Origin: an uncultured Gemmatimonadota bacterium
Lineage (GTDB): Bacteria > Gemmatimonadota > Gemmatimonadetes > Palauibacterales > Palauibacteraceae
Assembly: GCA_913043255.1 (NCBI GenBank)
Contig: CAJWLK010000001.1
Location: forward strand, 124,001 to 188,000
Length of the DNA stretch: 64,000 bases
Reading direction: 5' to 3'
The notes beneath the pieces are model-generated. The model was not told the origin of the DNA, did no database searches, and worked only from the letters and a program-made list of their open reading frames with translations. Numbering within the stretch: the first letter of the stretch is position 1; each line of letters opens with the position of its first letter. The position numbers and the translations under genes were made by a program. Positions 16,880-26,034 of this stretch are shown in pieces.

Positions 16880-19340
16880 CGAATTGTTCCTCCAGCGCAT
16901 CGGAGAGTCTTAACATCTCCGACTCAACATCCTGATCCGTGAGCGTACGATCGGACGCCCGGAAACGAAATGCCCACCCTAATGCGCGCCGTCCTTTTCC
17001 AAGCTCGTCACCCTCATAGACATCGAACAGTCGAACACTCTCGAGAAGGTCAGACGTAACATCATGCAATGCCTTCTCAACTGAACTGGCCTCCACTTCA
17101 ACCGGTAGAGTAACAGACAAATCGCGCTGAACTGCAGGATATTGTGAGGTCTCATAGTATGAAGTTGGAAGACGCTTCTCCACAGCTTCGAGTTCAAACT
17201 CCAGCCCAAATACGGATGCTGCCCAAGGTGGGGCATCGACTGATGATGAAACCACTCTCCCAGCAACCCCAATTGTTTTCCCACTCTTCACAGCGCGGAA
17301 TCGAGGCCAATCCAACCAAGAAGTGCCTAAAGAATCCAACTCACTCATATCATTTTCATGGACAGCCAACAGTCTAGCACCGCACAGCTGTTCTGTGATT
17401 TCTTCCGCCAGACCTTTTACGTCCCAAACATCAACATCAACTAAATCTTGAGACCAATGTTCCGGGTAACGGCCTCCCGTGAGAACAATTCCAACACGTT
17501 GTGATTCCACAACCCGTGCACCCTCTATGTCCGTTTCATTTGTGCTACTCAACTGTTGATCACAGAAAACAGTCCCGATTTCAAATAAGCGTACATCCCG
17601 GTTACCTCGCGCAAAATTATGCTCCAGTCGTCGCAACAAGACTGGCACCATAGATGCCCTCAGATAACTCTCCGCTTCTGAAAGAGGATTTGGCACCGCC
17701 ACGATCTGGCGATTTCCTCGGTACTCCTCAGGCATAAAGGGAAGACTCCGCGCCTCAAATAGACCACGACTAACAAGAACACGGCGCACGCGGGCCGCTT
17801 TTTCTACAGTGGGATCGTTAGGAACGACACTCGGTCGAAACCGCCGCTCTTTCTCCGGAAACTCTTCAAATCCAATACGGCGGGCCACTTCCTCAACGAG
17901 GTCAATCTCTCGAGTAATGTCTGTTCTCCAACCGGGAACCTGGATGCGCATAGTACCATCTACACTCAAGAGATCGGGAGATGTGCTATCCGGGTGGACA
18001 GTGGCGAGTCCAATTGGGGTTAACGCTCGATCGACATCCGTATCTTCTAGCTCAAGCCCAAGAACTTGGTTTACGCGCTGAATTCGAAGCGGGAGATCTT
18101 CCGTTGGAGTGGGTTCTATTCCAACTCGCACTCCTTCGAGGTCAGCTTCGCCTCCAGCAACAGCCAGAACAAGCTCAACGCACCGAATCAAGGCACGCTC
18201 TTGTGCGTACTGGTCGATGCCCCGTTCAAACCGGTACGAAGCATCAGTTGACAACCCGGCTACCCGTGCAGTCTCTCTGACTCCTTTAGGGTCAAACGCC
18301 GCACATTCAATAAGAACGTCGACCGTATCAGTTGTGACTTCCGTATCTAAACCGCCCATCACTCCTGCAAGTGCAACAGCTCGATCGGAATCAGCTATAA
18401 CTGTAGCCGAACCCATCAACTTTCGCTCTTCCCCATCGAGTGTGGTTAATTTCTCCCCATCTCGAGCGGCTCTGATAGACACTTGAGATCTTCTAAGTGA
18501 CGTCAGATCAAATGCGTGTAGTGGTTGATTGCGCTCTAATAAAATGTAGTTCGTAGCATCGACCACGTTATTAATAGACCGAGAGCCTGCCGCCATGAGG
18601 CGACCGGTAAGCCATGGAGGAGATGGCCCCACGCGAACCCCTCGTACCACTGCCGCCATGTAACGCGAGCACCGATCTGGCATCTCCACACAGATCGTGA
18701 CGCCCGCCCCCTTTGCCCGAGAATCCCCATCTTTCCATTTAGGCGACCAAGTAGGACCGTCAAATACTCGTTCTTGAATCTCATTCGAGTGGCCCACCTC
18801 TCGAGCTACACCAATATGACAAGCGAGGTCGACGCGATTGGGGTTTAGATCGAGCGTCAATCGAGTGTCAGGAAAGCCCAATACATTTGCTACTGAAACA
18901 CCTGGATTGATTTCATCAGACAACTGCATAATGCCGCTCTTGTCTCGCCCCAACTCAAGTTCCACCTCGGAGCATAACATCCCATGGCTCAGTTCCCCTC
19001 GTATCTTTCGACTCTCAATGGAAAAACCGCCCGGCAGCGTTCCGCCTGGAGCAATGTGTGGATAGAGCCCGCCTTTTACGATCACCGGCGCACCACACAC
19101 CACATCAAGTACCAACCCATCCCCACGGTCAATTTTGCAAATGCTCAGCCGGTCAGCATTCGGATGGGGGCCTACTTCGAGGACCTTTGCTGCAACAATC
19201 TCGTCAAGTCCTGCGCCTACAGTTTCAACCTTTTCTACGGCGGCCGCGATCATCGTTAAACGGTCTGCCAGGACACGTGGACTCTTAAGCTCACCATCGA
19301 GCCCAGCTAATTCATCAATCCAGTTAAATGAAATGTTCAT
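16857..19340 (-). CDS. pheT: Phenylalanine--tRNA ligase beta subunit
   Basis: 827 residues. It shows the expected domain order: short N-terminal segment, an OB-fold tRNA-binding domain (about 40-150, with V-L-E-V-G-P-H-P-N-A-D-R-L), B3/B4 editing domain (about 210-390), B5 domain, a catalytic-core-like module and a C-terminal anticodon-binding FDX-ACB domain (Y-P-A-V-Q-R-D-L-S-V-T-L-P near 735). It pairs with PheS as an alpha2beta2 enzyme charging tRNA-Phe. The ATG at 19340 overlaps the pheS stop by 4 nt. Confidence 0.97.
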   Translation of the reverse strand: MNISFNWIDELAGLDGELKSPRVLADRLTMIAAAVEKVETVGAGLDEIVAAKVLEVGPHPNADRLSICKIDRGDGLVLDVVCGAPVIVKGGLYPHIAPGGTLPGGFSIESRKIRGELSHGMLCSEVELELGRDKSGIMQLSDEINPGVSVANVLGFPDTRLTLDLNPNRVDLACHIGVAREVGHSNEIQERVFDGPTWSPKWKDGDSRAKGAGVTICVEMPDRCSRYMAAVVRGVRVGPSPPWLTGRLMAAGSRSINNVVDATNYILLERNQPLHAFDLTSLRRSQVSIRAARDGEKLTTLDGEERKLMGSATVIADSDRAVALAGVMGGLDTEVTTDTVDVLIECAAFDPKGVRETARVAGLSTDASYRFERGIDQYAQERALIRCVELVLAVAGGEADLEGVRVGIEPTPTEDLPLRIQRVNQVLGLELEDTDVDRALTPIGLATVHPDSTSPDLLSVDGTMRIQVPGWRTDITREIDLVEEVARRIGFEEFPEKERRFRPSVVPNDPTVEKAARVRRVLVSRGLFEARSLPFMPEEYRGNRQIVAVPNPLSEAESYLRASMVPVLLRRLEHNFARGNRDVRLFEIGTVFCDQQLSSTNETDIEGARVVESQRVGIVLTGGRYPEHWSQDLVDVDVWDVKGLAEEITEQLCGARLLAVHENDMSELDSLGTSWLDWPRFRAVKSGKTIGVAGRVVSSSVDAPPWAASVFGLEFELEAVEKRLPTSYYETSQYPAVQRDLSVTLPVEVEASSVEKALHDVTSDLLESVRLFDVYEGDELGKGRRALGWAFRFRASDRTLTDQDVESEMLRLSDALEEQFDARIRKS

Positions 19341-20371
19341 GAGAATTGTTCCAGAAACGCCATGTCACCCTCATACAACAGTCGCATGTCGGGTATGCCA
19401 TGCCGAACCATAGCGATACGGGCCGGTCCCATACCGAATGCATATCCTGTATAACGTTCCGGATCATAACCAACCGCTTCGAATACGGCCGGATCCACCA
19501 TTCCGCTCCCCATGATCGTCACCCAACCAGTCCGCTTACAGGTTGAACAACCACTTCCACCGCAAACGGTACAAGAGACATCGACTTCCGCCGACGGTTC
19601 AGTAAAAGGATAGAAAGACGGCCGAAAACGACTTTCAGTCGACTTTCCAAAAAACTGATGCACAAAGTGCCGAATCGCTGAACGGAACTCGATGAAATCA
19701 ACACCTTCATCAACTGCAAGTCCTTCGATTTGCTCAAATGCAGGTGCATGCGAAGGATCAAAAGAATCTCGACGATAAGCCAGTCCCGGCACCATGACGC
19801 GGACAGGTGGTTGATGATTTTCCATAACACGGGCTTGCATCGGAGACGTGTGTGTCCGCAACACGAATTCATCATCCAGATAGAATGTATCCATCGTATC
19901 TGCGGCAGGGTGATCCAAGGGGATATTTAGTGCCGAGAAGTTATACCAGAGGGATTCAATCTCTGGGCCTTGAACTCGAGAGAACCCAAGATCTGCAAAT
20001 ATATCACAGATCTCATCGATGACTCGGGTTACTGGGTGAACACCACCTACCCATCGTGTTCGGGCCGGAAGCGTCGAGTCCCTGACAGTGACCCCTTCAG
20101 AAGCATTCCCTGTGAAGCTCTTTGCCTGCTGCTCCAAGGCAGCCGTCAAACCTTTCTTGACTGCATTAGCCCTTTGTCCAACCTCGCGACGAGCGTTAGA
20201 CGGAACATCGGCAATCAATGCCATAGCATCGGCCAATTGGCCGTTGCGACCCAAGTAGTGGACACGTGCGACCTCGAGCATATCTGGATTGCGCGCCTTT
20301 TGGATCGCGTCGAACCCACTCTCCTCAACAGCAGAAAGTTGATCAAGGAGAGACGCTCCACTTAGGGTCAT
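19337..20371 (-). CDS. pheS: Phenylalanine--tRNA ligase alpha subunit
   Basis: 344 residues. An N-terminal helical hairpin (1-90) is followed by the class II catalytic core with motif 2 ([12 protein letters not shown], Arg pair contacting ATP) and motif 3 (G-M-G-P-A-R-I-A-M near the C-terminus). F-E-Q-I-E-G-L lies between them. A CxxC...CxxC set near 268-280 ([12 protein letters not shown]) suggests a bound Zn or a structural knuckle in this PheS. It forms the alpha2beta2 synthetase with PheT. Overlaps rplT and pheT by 4 nt each. Confidence 0.97.
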   Translation of the reverse strand: MTLSGASLLDQLSAVEESGFDAIQKARNPDMLEVARVHYLGRNGQLADAMALIADVPSNARREVGQRANAVKKGLTAALEQQAKSFTGNASEGVTVRDSTLPARTRWVGGVHPVTRVIDEICDIFADLGFSRVQGPEIESLWYNFSALNIPLDHPAADTMDTFYLDDEFVLRTHTSPMQARVMENHQPPVRVMVPGLAYRRDSFDPSHAPAFEQIEGLAVDEGVDFIEFRSAIRHFVHQFFGKSTESRFRPSFYPFTEPSAEVDVSCTVCGGSGCSTCKRTGWVTIMGSGMVDPAVFEAVGYDPERYTGYAFGMGPARIAMVRHGIPDMRLLYEGDMAFLEQFS

Positions 20372-20724
20372 GGGGCGTGCGCTTTGGCCACCTCGGCAAG
20401 CTCAGTAAAGGCTGCAGGGTCACGAACGGCTATATCCGCCAAAACTTTTCGATTTAGGTCGACCCCCGCCGTCTTCAGGCCACTGACGAAGCGTGAATAA
20501 GATATCCCATTTGCCCGAGCAGCAGCATTAATTCGAGCAATCCACAAGCGCCTGAAATCCCGTTTCTTCTTCCGGCGATCAGCGTACGCATACGCCCAAC
20601 CCCGCTCTACGGAGTTCTTGGCCGTGCGATAAAGTTTGGATCGCGCCCCAAATTGGCCACGGGCTTCTTTTAGAATTTTCTTTTTACGATTGTTCCGAGC
20701 AACACTATTAGTTGAGCGCGGCAT
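20368..20724 (-). CDS. rplT: 50S ribosomal protein L20
   Basis: 118 residues, the standard length, rich in Arg and Lys, with the conserved [24 protein letters not shown] block. L20 binds 23S rRNA early in 50S assembly and, in some bacteria, represses its own operon by binding a leader that imitates its rRNA site. The stop overlaps the pheS start by 4 nt. It is the third gene of infC-rpmI-rplT. Confidence 0.98.
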   Translation of the reverse strand: MPRSTNSVARNNRKKKILKEARGQFGARSKLYRTAKNSVERGWAYAYADRRKKKRDFRRLWIARINAAARANGISYSRFVSGLKTAGVDLNRKVLADIAVRDPAAFTELAEVAKAHAP

Positions 20725-20822
20725 CCCCGCACCTCCTGCTAAGAATCATTCTGTCGATGCACAACCAAACCTCATGGACCGCACCGATACGTGTCTTTGA
20801 TGGACGCATGAACCGAGTCCAA

Positions 20823-21017
20823 TTACTGCCCGAGAAGTCGCCTCACTCGTTTTTTATCAGCATCAGCCACAAGTGCCTTTTTTCGGAGACGGCGTTTCCT
20901 TTTGGGGCTCTTTTTGGTGAGGATGTGGCTACTATATGCGCGCTGACGAAGAAATTTTCCGCCACCCGTCTTTCGGAACCGCTTAGCCGCAGACCGGTTT
21001 GTTTTCATCTTTGGCAT
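20823..21017 (-). CDS. rpmI: 50S ribosomal protein L35
   Basis: 64 residues. [13 protein letters not shown] at the start and the very basic second half ([12 protein letters not shown]) are typical of L35. It lies between infC and rplT as in most bacteria. The 98-nt gap to rplT has no gene. Confidence 0.97.
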   Translation of the reverse strand: MPKMKTNRSAAKRFRKTGGGKFLRQRAYSSHILTKKSPKRKRRLRKKALVADADKKRVRRLLGQ

Positions 21018-21115
21018 CGGTCAGATGCTCCCTTCCCGGCTCCCTTTGTCGGGGCCGCATTCTCATCACATCATCAAAGTTGATTCGAGACTGCCTCTAC
21101 CTCTTGAATGCCCGC

Positions 21116-21631
21116 TTAATGCTCTCGCGACGGGCCCATCAACATCGTCATCGTACGCCCTTCGTGCGCTATTTCAGATTCTACCACCGCCACATCCGAC
21201 AACTCTCCTTTAACTTGTTCCAAAAGCCATCGGCCTCGCTCTGGATGTGTCACCTCTCGCCCACGAAACATCAGCGTGAACTTCACCTTGTCTCCGTCCT
21301 CTAGGAACCTTCTCGCATGGCGCATTTTAAACTCGATATCATGAGCCTCAATTTTCGGCCGGAGTTTTACTTCTTTCACGTGAATCACATGCTGTTTCTT
21401 TTTCGCTTCACGTGTCTTACGGGCCTGTTCGTATTTGTACTTGCCGAAATCCATAAGGCGACAAACGGGCGGACGAGCTCCCGGGGCAACTTCGACGAGG
21501 TCTAGCCCACGCTCAACCGCGAGTGAACGGGCCTCATCCGTCGCGACAATCCCAAGCTGTTCACCTTCCTCATCGATCAAACGAATCGGACTTATACGAA
21601 TACTATCGTTAACTCTAGGCTCTTCGTTCAC
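21116..21631 (-). CDS. infC: Translation initiation factor IF-3
   Basis: 171 residues. The N-terminal domain contains R-V-N-D-S-I-R and L-I-D-E-E-G-E-Q-L-G-I-V, the linker is Lys-rich, and the C-terminal domain has K-E-V-K-L-R-P-K-I and D-I-E-F-K-M-R-H-A, both family signatures. IF3 keeps subunits apart and checks the initiator tRNA and start codon. The start is GTG at 21631, since the next upstream codons contain a TGA in frame; infC commonly uses an unusual start codon as part of autoregulation. GAGGTG lies very close to the start and GGA about 11 nt upstream. First gene of the infC-rpmI-rplT-pheST series. Confidence 0.96.
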   Translation of the reverse strand: MNEEPRVNDSIRISPIRLIDEEGEQLGIVATDEARSLAVERGLDLVEVAPGARPPVCRLMDFGKYKYEQARKTREAKKKQHVIHVKEVKLRPKIEAHDIEFKMRHARRFLEDGDKVKFTLMFRGREVTHPERGRWLLEQVKGELSDVAVVESEIAHEGRTMTMLMGPSREH

Positions 21632-21694
21632 CGCACCTCATTTCCATTAGACACTACCTTGTGGTTGCTCTAACCACCGGTTGGTACCTCTCAC

Positions 21695-21725
21695 AAAAAA
21701 CCCGGTCCAGCTTTCACTGACCGGG
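21695..21725 (-). terminator. Intrinsic terminator in the infC leader
   Basis: On the minus strand CCCGGTC, an 11-nt loop, GACCGGG, then TTTTTT. It lies 64 nt ahead of the infC start and can end transcripts that begin upstream of infC or read through from thrS. Confidence 0.87.
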
Positions 21726-21874
21726 GGCGGACACACGCCTCCTTGGTCAGGAGCCGCGCTTACCTTACCCGGCAGCAACGCAAAATTCCGCGCGCCGAAA
21801 GGGTGGGGGTCAGTCACCCCGCTTCACTCTTTTTTTCTGAGCAGAAAAGTTACTTCACAGCGCCATGTTGTCAA
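21726..21874 (-). promoter_or_regulatory. infC leader with possible promoter and structured RNA (attenuator candidate)
   Basis: On the minus strand TTGACA (21874-21869), a 16-nt spacer and TAACTT (21852-21847) form a plausible sigma-70-type promoter with a perfect -35 and a weaker -10. The transcript would start near 21840 and run through a GC-rich region with hairpins GGGGT-GACTG-ACCCC, CTCC-TGACCAA-GGAG and GGCG-TGTGTC-CGCC, then the terminator. After it a further hairpin GTGGTT-AGAGC-AACCAC sits ahead of infC. This resembles the layout of the L20-controlled leader of Firmicutes, but no sequence match is claimed. The opposite strand could also be transcribed and contains a G-G-T-C-A-G-G sequence and later A-G-C-A like SRP RNA, without the GGAA tetraloop. 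Confidence 0.5.
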
Positions 21875-21930
21875 CGTGGGCAATCTAGTCGCAATTTATC
21901 CTCAGTATAACCAGACCGCAGTTTGTTTAG

Positions 21931-23892
21931 TTAGTCCAAGAATGTGCCCGTGCTAAGAGACTTAGATTCTACTTGCTCATTCAGATGCGTGACAAAATCA
22001 TCGACTGAAATCACAATTTGTTTCTCTTTAACACCTCTCGCACGTACTGCAACCGTGTCCGTCTCAACCTCCCTGTCTCCCACAACCAGTACATAAGGGA
22101 CTTTCTGTAACTCCGCTTCCCGAATTCGATAGCCTAGCGTGTCCGACCGAGCATCCACTTCAACCCGAAAACCTTGAACTTTGAGTCGTTCTGCGATGGC
22201 CTGAGCCGCGGCACTCTGTGCATCAGTTATTGGAAGAACACGTGACTGAACCGGGGCAAGCCAAGGCGGGAACGCACCAGAAAAATGTTCAATCAGCACA
22301 CCGGTAAATCGCTCCAACGTCCCAAAGATAGCTCGGTGAATCAACACAGGGCGGTGTCGTTGATTATCTCGTCCAATATACTCAAGCTCGAAGCGCTCCG
22401 GGAGATTGAAATCAAGCTGAATCGTTGCACCCTGCCACTCTCTACCAATGGCATCTTTGTATTTCACATCGATCTTTGGACCGTAAAAGGCTCCCCCTCC
22501 CTCATCGACACCATACTCTAGCTCTGCTCGCTTGAGTGCATCATGGAGCGCCTCTTCCGCTCGATCCCAGATGGAATCGTCACCAATACGTTTATCATCG
22601 TCGGGTCGTGTTGATAAATCGAACCGATAACTGAGCCCCAAAGTGGTCATAACTGTATCGACCAGTTCAAGACACGTAAAAATTTCACTCTCAACCTGTT
22701 CAGGGGCACAGAACACATGTCCATCGTCCATCGTGAGCATACGCACACGTAATAATCCGTGTAGCGTGCCAGATCGCTCGTACCGGTAGACGTTTGCAAT
22801 CTCCGAGAGTCTCAAGGGAAGGTCCCGATAACTTCTAGGCTGCGCCGCAAAAATCGTGGAATGACCCGGACAATTCATCGGTTTGATCCGGAACGCCTCA
22901 TCTTCGTTTTCACCCCGCATACTCGGGTACATGTTTTCAGTATAATTGGGCAGGTGACCCGAACGTCGAAAGAGAGTCTCATTGGACAGATGCGGGGTGT
23001 ACACAACGTCATAACCTCGCTCAATAACGAGATCTTCTATCCAACGGCGGAGCTGAAGTTGGATACGAGCCCCCTTTGGGTGCCAACATACTAGACCCGG
23101 CCCAATATCATCTTGGGTCGAGAACAAATCGAGATCTTTCCCAATTTTCCGGTGATCCCGTTTCTTGGCCTCTTCTAGACGGACAAGATGTTGGTCAAGT
23201 GCTTGAGACGTGAAAAAAGCAGTCCCATAGATACGCTGTAACATCTGGCGGTTCTCGTCACCTCGCCAATACGCTCCAGCCGCATTCAATAATTTGAAAT
23301 GCTTAATTTCTCCCGTGCTCGGAGCGTGTGGACCACGACACAGGTCAAGGAATGGGCCATCCTCATATACTGAGATCGTCTCAGTTTCAGGAATTTCGGC
23401 AAGTCGTTCAAGCTTTAGTGGATCATCGGAGAAGAGGAGCTCAGCCTCTTCTCGGGTAACTTCGCGCCGTTTGAACAAATGGTCAGCCTCTACGACCTCC
23501 CTCATCCTAGACTCAATCATATCAATGTCTTCGGGAGTAAATGGTTCTGGAACTGCGAAGTCGTAGTAGAAGCCTTCTTCAATAGGCGGTCCGAAACCTA
23601 TGCCGACATCTGGATACAACTCGCGAACAGCCGTAGCCAGTGCATGCGCAGCCGAGTGTCGGAGCACATAAAGTGCATCCGGATCATCATCTTGTCGGGT
23701 AACGATGGAAGCTGTGGCATCGTCAGGGAGCACACTTGAAAGATCGACAAGTCGCTCATTAACACGAGCAGCTACAGCTGCCTTAGCTAATCCAGGGCCA
23801 ATGGACGCTGCTAGGTCGGCCACTGTCGAACCAGCCTGAAGCGCCTTACTGGATCCATCTGGAAGCGTGATCATGATCTGAGAATCGTTCAT
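21931..23892 (-). CDS. thrS: Threonine--tRNA ligase
   Basis: 653 residues. An N-terminal TGS domain (about 6-67) is followed by the editing domain with H-S-A-A-H near 79-83 and a conserved Cys, then the class II catalytic domain with M-N-C-P-G-H and M-D-D-G-H for Zn and ATP binding, and the C-terminal anticodon-binding domain (P-V-Q-S-R-V-L-P-I near 555). It charges tRNA-Thr. The gene leads toward infC, an order shared with many bacteria (thrS-infC-rpmI-rplT), but a 299-nt gap with a promoter and a terminator separates the two here. No T-box was seen ahead of thrS. Confidence 0.97.
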   Translation of the reverse strand: MNDSQIMITLPDGSSKALQAGSTVADLAASIGPGLAKAAVAARVNERLVDLSSVLPDDATASIVTRQDDDPDALYVLRHSAAHALATAVRELYPDVGIGFGPPIEEGFYYDFAVPEPFTPEDIDMIESRMREVVEADHLFKRREVTREEAELLFSDDPLKLERLAEIPETETISVYEDGPFLDLCRGPHAPSTGEIKHFKLLNAAGAYWRGDENRQMLQRIYGTAFFTSQALDQHLVRLEEAKKRDHRKIGKDLDLFSTQDDIGPGLVCWHPKGARIQLQLRRWIEDLVIERGYDVVYTPHLSNETLFRRSGHLPNYTENMYPSMRGENEDEAFRIKPMNCPGHSTIFAAQPRSYRDLPLRLSEIANVYRYERSGTLHGLLRVRMLTMDDGHVFCAPEQVESEIFTCLELVDTVMTTLGLSYRFDLSTRPDDDKRIGDDSIWDRAEEALHDALKRAELEYGVDEGGGAFYGPKIDVKYKDAIGREWQGATIQLDFNLPERFELEYIGRDNQRHRPVLIHRAIFGTLERFTGVLIEHFSGAFPPWLAPVQSRVLPITDAQSAAAQAIAERLKVQGFRVEVDARSDTLGYRIREAELQKVPYVLVVGDREVETDTVAVRARGVKEKQIVISVDDFVTHLNEQVESKSLSTGTFLD

Positions 23893-24046
23893 CGGCCTAC
23901 CCGTCGATGGACGTAGGGGAAAAAATCTGTACGAATGTACGACACTTCTGAAAAGTAGGCCTCAACCCAACCACTCGCCAATCCCTTCCTATTACCGCGT
24001 CTGGGATATGGCGACCTCCAAAACCGCCACTCCACCCACACAATTC

Positions 24047-25954
24047 CTACTTAGTGCGAATAACGATGATGCGTGCCGCTGCCCCATTCGGGACGTTCCC
24101 GCTAGTTTGTTGATGCATAGTCTCCATCACCATGCGAGGGTGTGACCCTTCCGAGCGCAGTGTAAAGTACTTTGCCGTCGAAGAAAGCAGGTCGAAGTCG
24201 TTGGTGGACGAAACATTGGATCCCATCTGAATGATCCGAGAGGCCAGTGGATATCCACTCGAAAGCCCTGAGATCGAAGCTGTTCGCATCTCTTCCCACA
24301 ATTTTGGAAGGTTCCACGTACTGAACTGAACTTCTGCAGGCAACCCACTGACCGCGGCATCGTCTACGGCTTGTGCAACAAAGTACTCAGAGAGTACATC
24401 CGCCCACGTAGGACTCTCTCCAGAAACTGTATTGATCGCCTGGAGAACGTTCGCAATGCCCGACAGATGCTGCGAGCCACCTCTTGAAAGCTCACGGAAG
24501 AGTGCATCTTCTCCTGACCCGGGGAGGATCCCCGGAGGAGATGCAGGACCGTATCGGTCCCCTAACCAGCGTAGGAAGAAATACCCAAAGCCTCGTATAG
24601 AAAATCCTCCCCCACTGAGCGGATTGATTTCGGTCGTTGATTCCAGATATTGTCCTACGTTCCAGAAGTTACCGCTCTGAAAATCATCGAAGGCCGCCCT
24701 CTCCACAGTTCCGGTAGCAATGTCATCGAAACCGAAATTGGCTCGAACCCCCATTGCGATCCGGTTCAGCCCTGACACTTCTTCAGCGATGTGCGACAAC
24801 CCTTCGTTCACCCAGAAAGTCTCTTCGCCGGAACCAGCCGTGCCGAGTGTCACTCGTTGTTGCGCATTTAGCAGATGTTGGAACTCGTGAGCTATAAGAC
24901 CACGTGCAATTTCTTTCACGAATCCGGTTGATACCCTAGGGCCGTGTTCACCATCGGGATCCGGAGCGATGAGCCAGACGATCTCTGCCTCGTTACTCGA
25001 GGGGCAATCGACGGGATCCCAAAGATCTAACTCGGTAAAGAAACCGATGATGATGCCGCCACTTCCCTCTTCGCTCATCCGGTTTACCTGGCGCGTAAAG
25101 AAGGCGATCGTGCGTTCATTCCCATCGAGGTCAGCTGGCATCCCAAAGTATGAATGAGTGACCGGGGCCACGAAGTCATCTACTTCGGCGTCCAGTTCGA
25201 CATAATCTTGTTCAGTAAAAAACCCTGCCGCTGCGGGATCTTCCACGATTACAAAGTTATCACCAACAGTTTTGACCACCCCATCGATTGGAGTGTTCCC
25301 ATTGCACGACAACCCACCTCCCGGGGTAATAGCCGATTTAATCCTTACCGTGTCATTAACGTTCGGAACCGCGATTCTATTTTGGGTGCGTGAGGCCCGA
25401 ACCGCGCCCATTCCACCTCCAAGTGTTCTCTGTGAAGGTCTCCCGCCAACATAACGCAGTTCATCAAGCATCTGCGCCCGTAACGCAAGATGGTCAGGCC
25501 GGAGTTTCATACGATCTTCCAACGAAAGCCCTTGAAGAGGAGACCTCCCTCTTAATCCACTTTCAGCCCGGCTCGGCGCGAGACCACTTCCTCGATCTGG
25601 CACTCGATTGGCACTCGCCCCACCTACTGCACGGAACCTGATTGGAGTTGATCCATCTCCAGTTTCCGCTGTGCTCATAACGATAATCTGATATTCGCGC
25701 GCATCCGAAGCACCCAAGATCGCAAACCTTCGAATCGACGCGACGTCGGTTAGAACGCGGACCTCTCCAGGCTGAAGACTGAGGGTTGCACCGATTGGTG
25801 GTGGGGGTGGTGGTCCTGTCGGTGGTGGGGGCGAGTTTGGCCTAGATCCTCCTCCTGGGCCCACCGCACCATCGCCGCCACACGCAGCAAGGACAGCTCC
25901 GGGTATGATCACGCACGCCAACCGTACAAGCGTGGAGCGGACATTCATCATCAT
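24047..25954 (-). CDS. Secreted lipoprotein with HExxH zinc-metallopeptidase signature (M30-like), paralogue 1
   Basis: 635 residues from ATG at 25954, preceded by GAGGG; the longer frame to 25999 lacks a ribosome site. The lipobox is V-L-A-A-C, followed by a Gly- and Pro-rich spacer. About residues 225-335 form a conserved block ending in S-Y-F-G-M-P-A-D-L-D-G-N. The zinc motif H-E-F-Q-H is at about 356-360 and the third ligand Glu at about 384 in N-E-G-L-S-H, giving the HExxH plus E pattern (gluzincin-type) with the E-G-L-(S/A)-H phrase of peptidase family M30 (hyicolysin). The protein should be anchored to a membrane and face outside the cytoplasm. It is the last of three tandem homologues; substrate unknown. 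Confidence 0.8.
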   Translation of the reverse strand: MMMNVRSTLVRLACVIIPGAVLAACGGDGAVGPGGGSRPNSPPPPTGPPPPPPIGATLSLQPGEVRVLTDVASIRRFAILGASDAREYQIIVMSTAETGDGSTPIRFRAVGGASANRVPDRGSGLAPSRAESGLRGRSPLQGLSLEDRMKLRPDHLALRAQMLDELRYVGGRPSQRTLGGGMGAVRASRTQNRIAVPNVNDTVRIKSAITPGGGLSCNGNTPIDGVVKTVGDNFVIVEDPAAAGFFTEQDYVELDAEVDDFVAPVTHSYFGMPADLDGNERTIAFFTRQVNRMSEEGSGGIIIGFFTELDLWDPVDCPSSNEAEIVWLIAPDPDGEHGPRVSTGFVKEIARGLIAHEFQHLLNAQQRVTLGTAGSGEETFWVNEGLSHIAEEVSGLNRIAMGVRANFGFDDIATGTVERAAFDDFQSGNFWNVGQYLESTTEINPLSGGGFSIRGFGYFFLRWLGDRYGPASPPGILPGSGEDALFRELSRGGSQHLSGIANVLQAINTVSGESPTWADVLSEYFVAQAVDDAAVSGLPAEVQFSTWNLPKLWEEMRTASISGLSSGYPLASRIIQMGSNVSSTNDFDLLSSTAKYFTLRSEGSHPRMVMETMHQQTSGNVPNGAAARIIVIRTK

Positions 25955-26034
25955 TACAATCCCTCTATCCTTCAGTTCATTCCACAATGGAAAACCCAAG
26001 AATCCGAAGATATGCGATCTTCCTCTAGTACGCG

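Noticed and set aside
21726-21840. Signal recognition particle RNA on the plus strand
   Set aside because: GGTCAGG and AGCA pieces are present, but the GGAA tetraloop and the closing helix are not seen; kept only as an alternative.
23893-24046. T-box leader before thrS
   Set aside because: The sequence lacks the conserved T-box and a following terminator/antiterminator pair.
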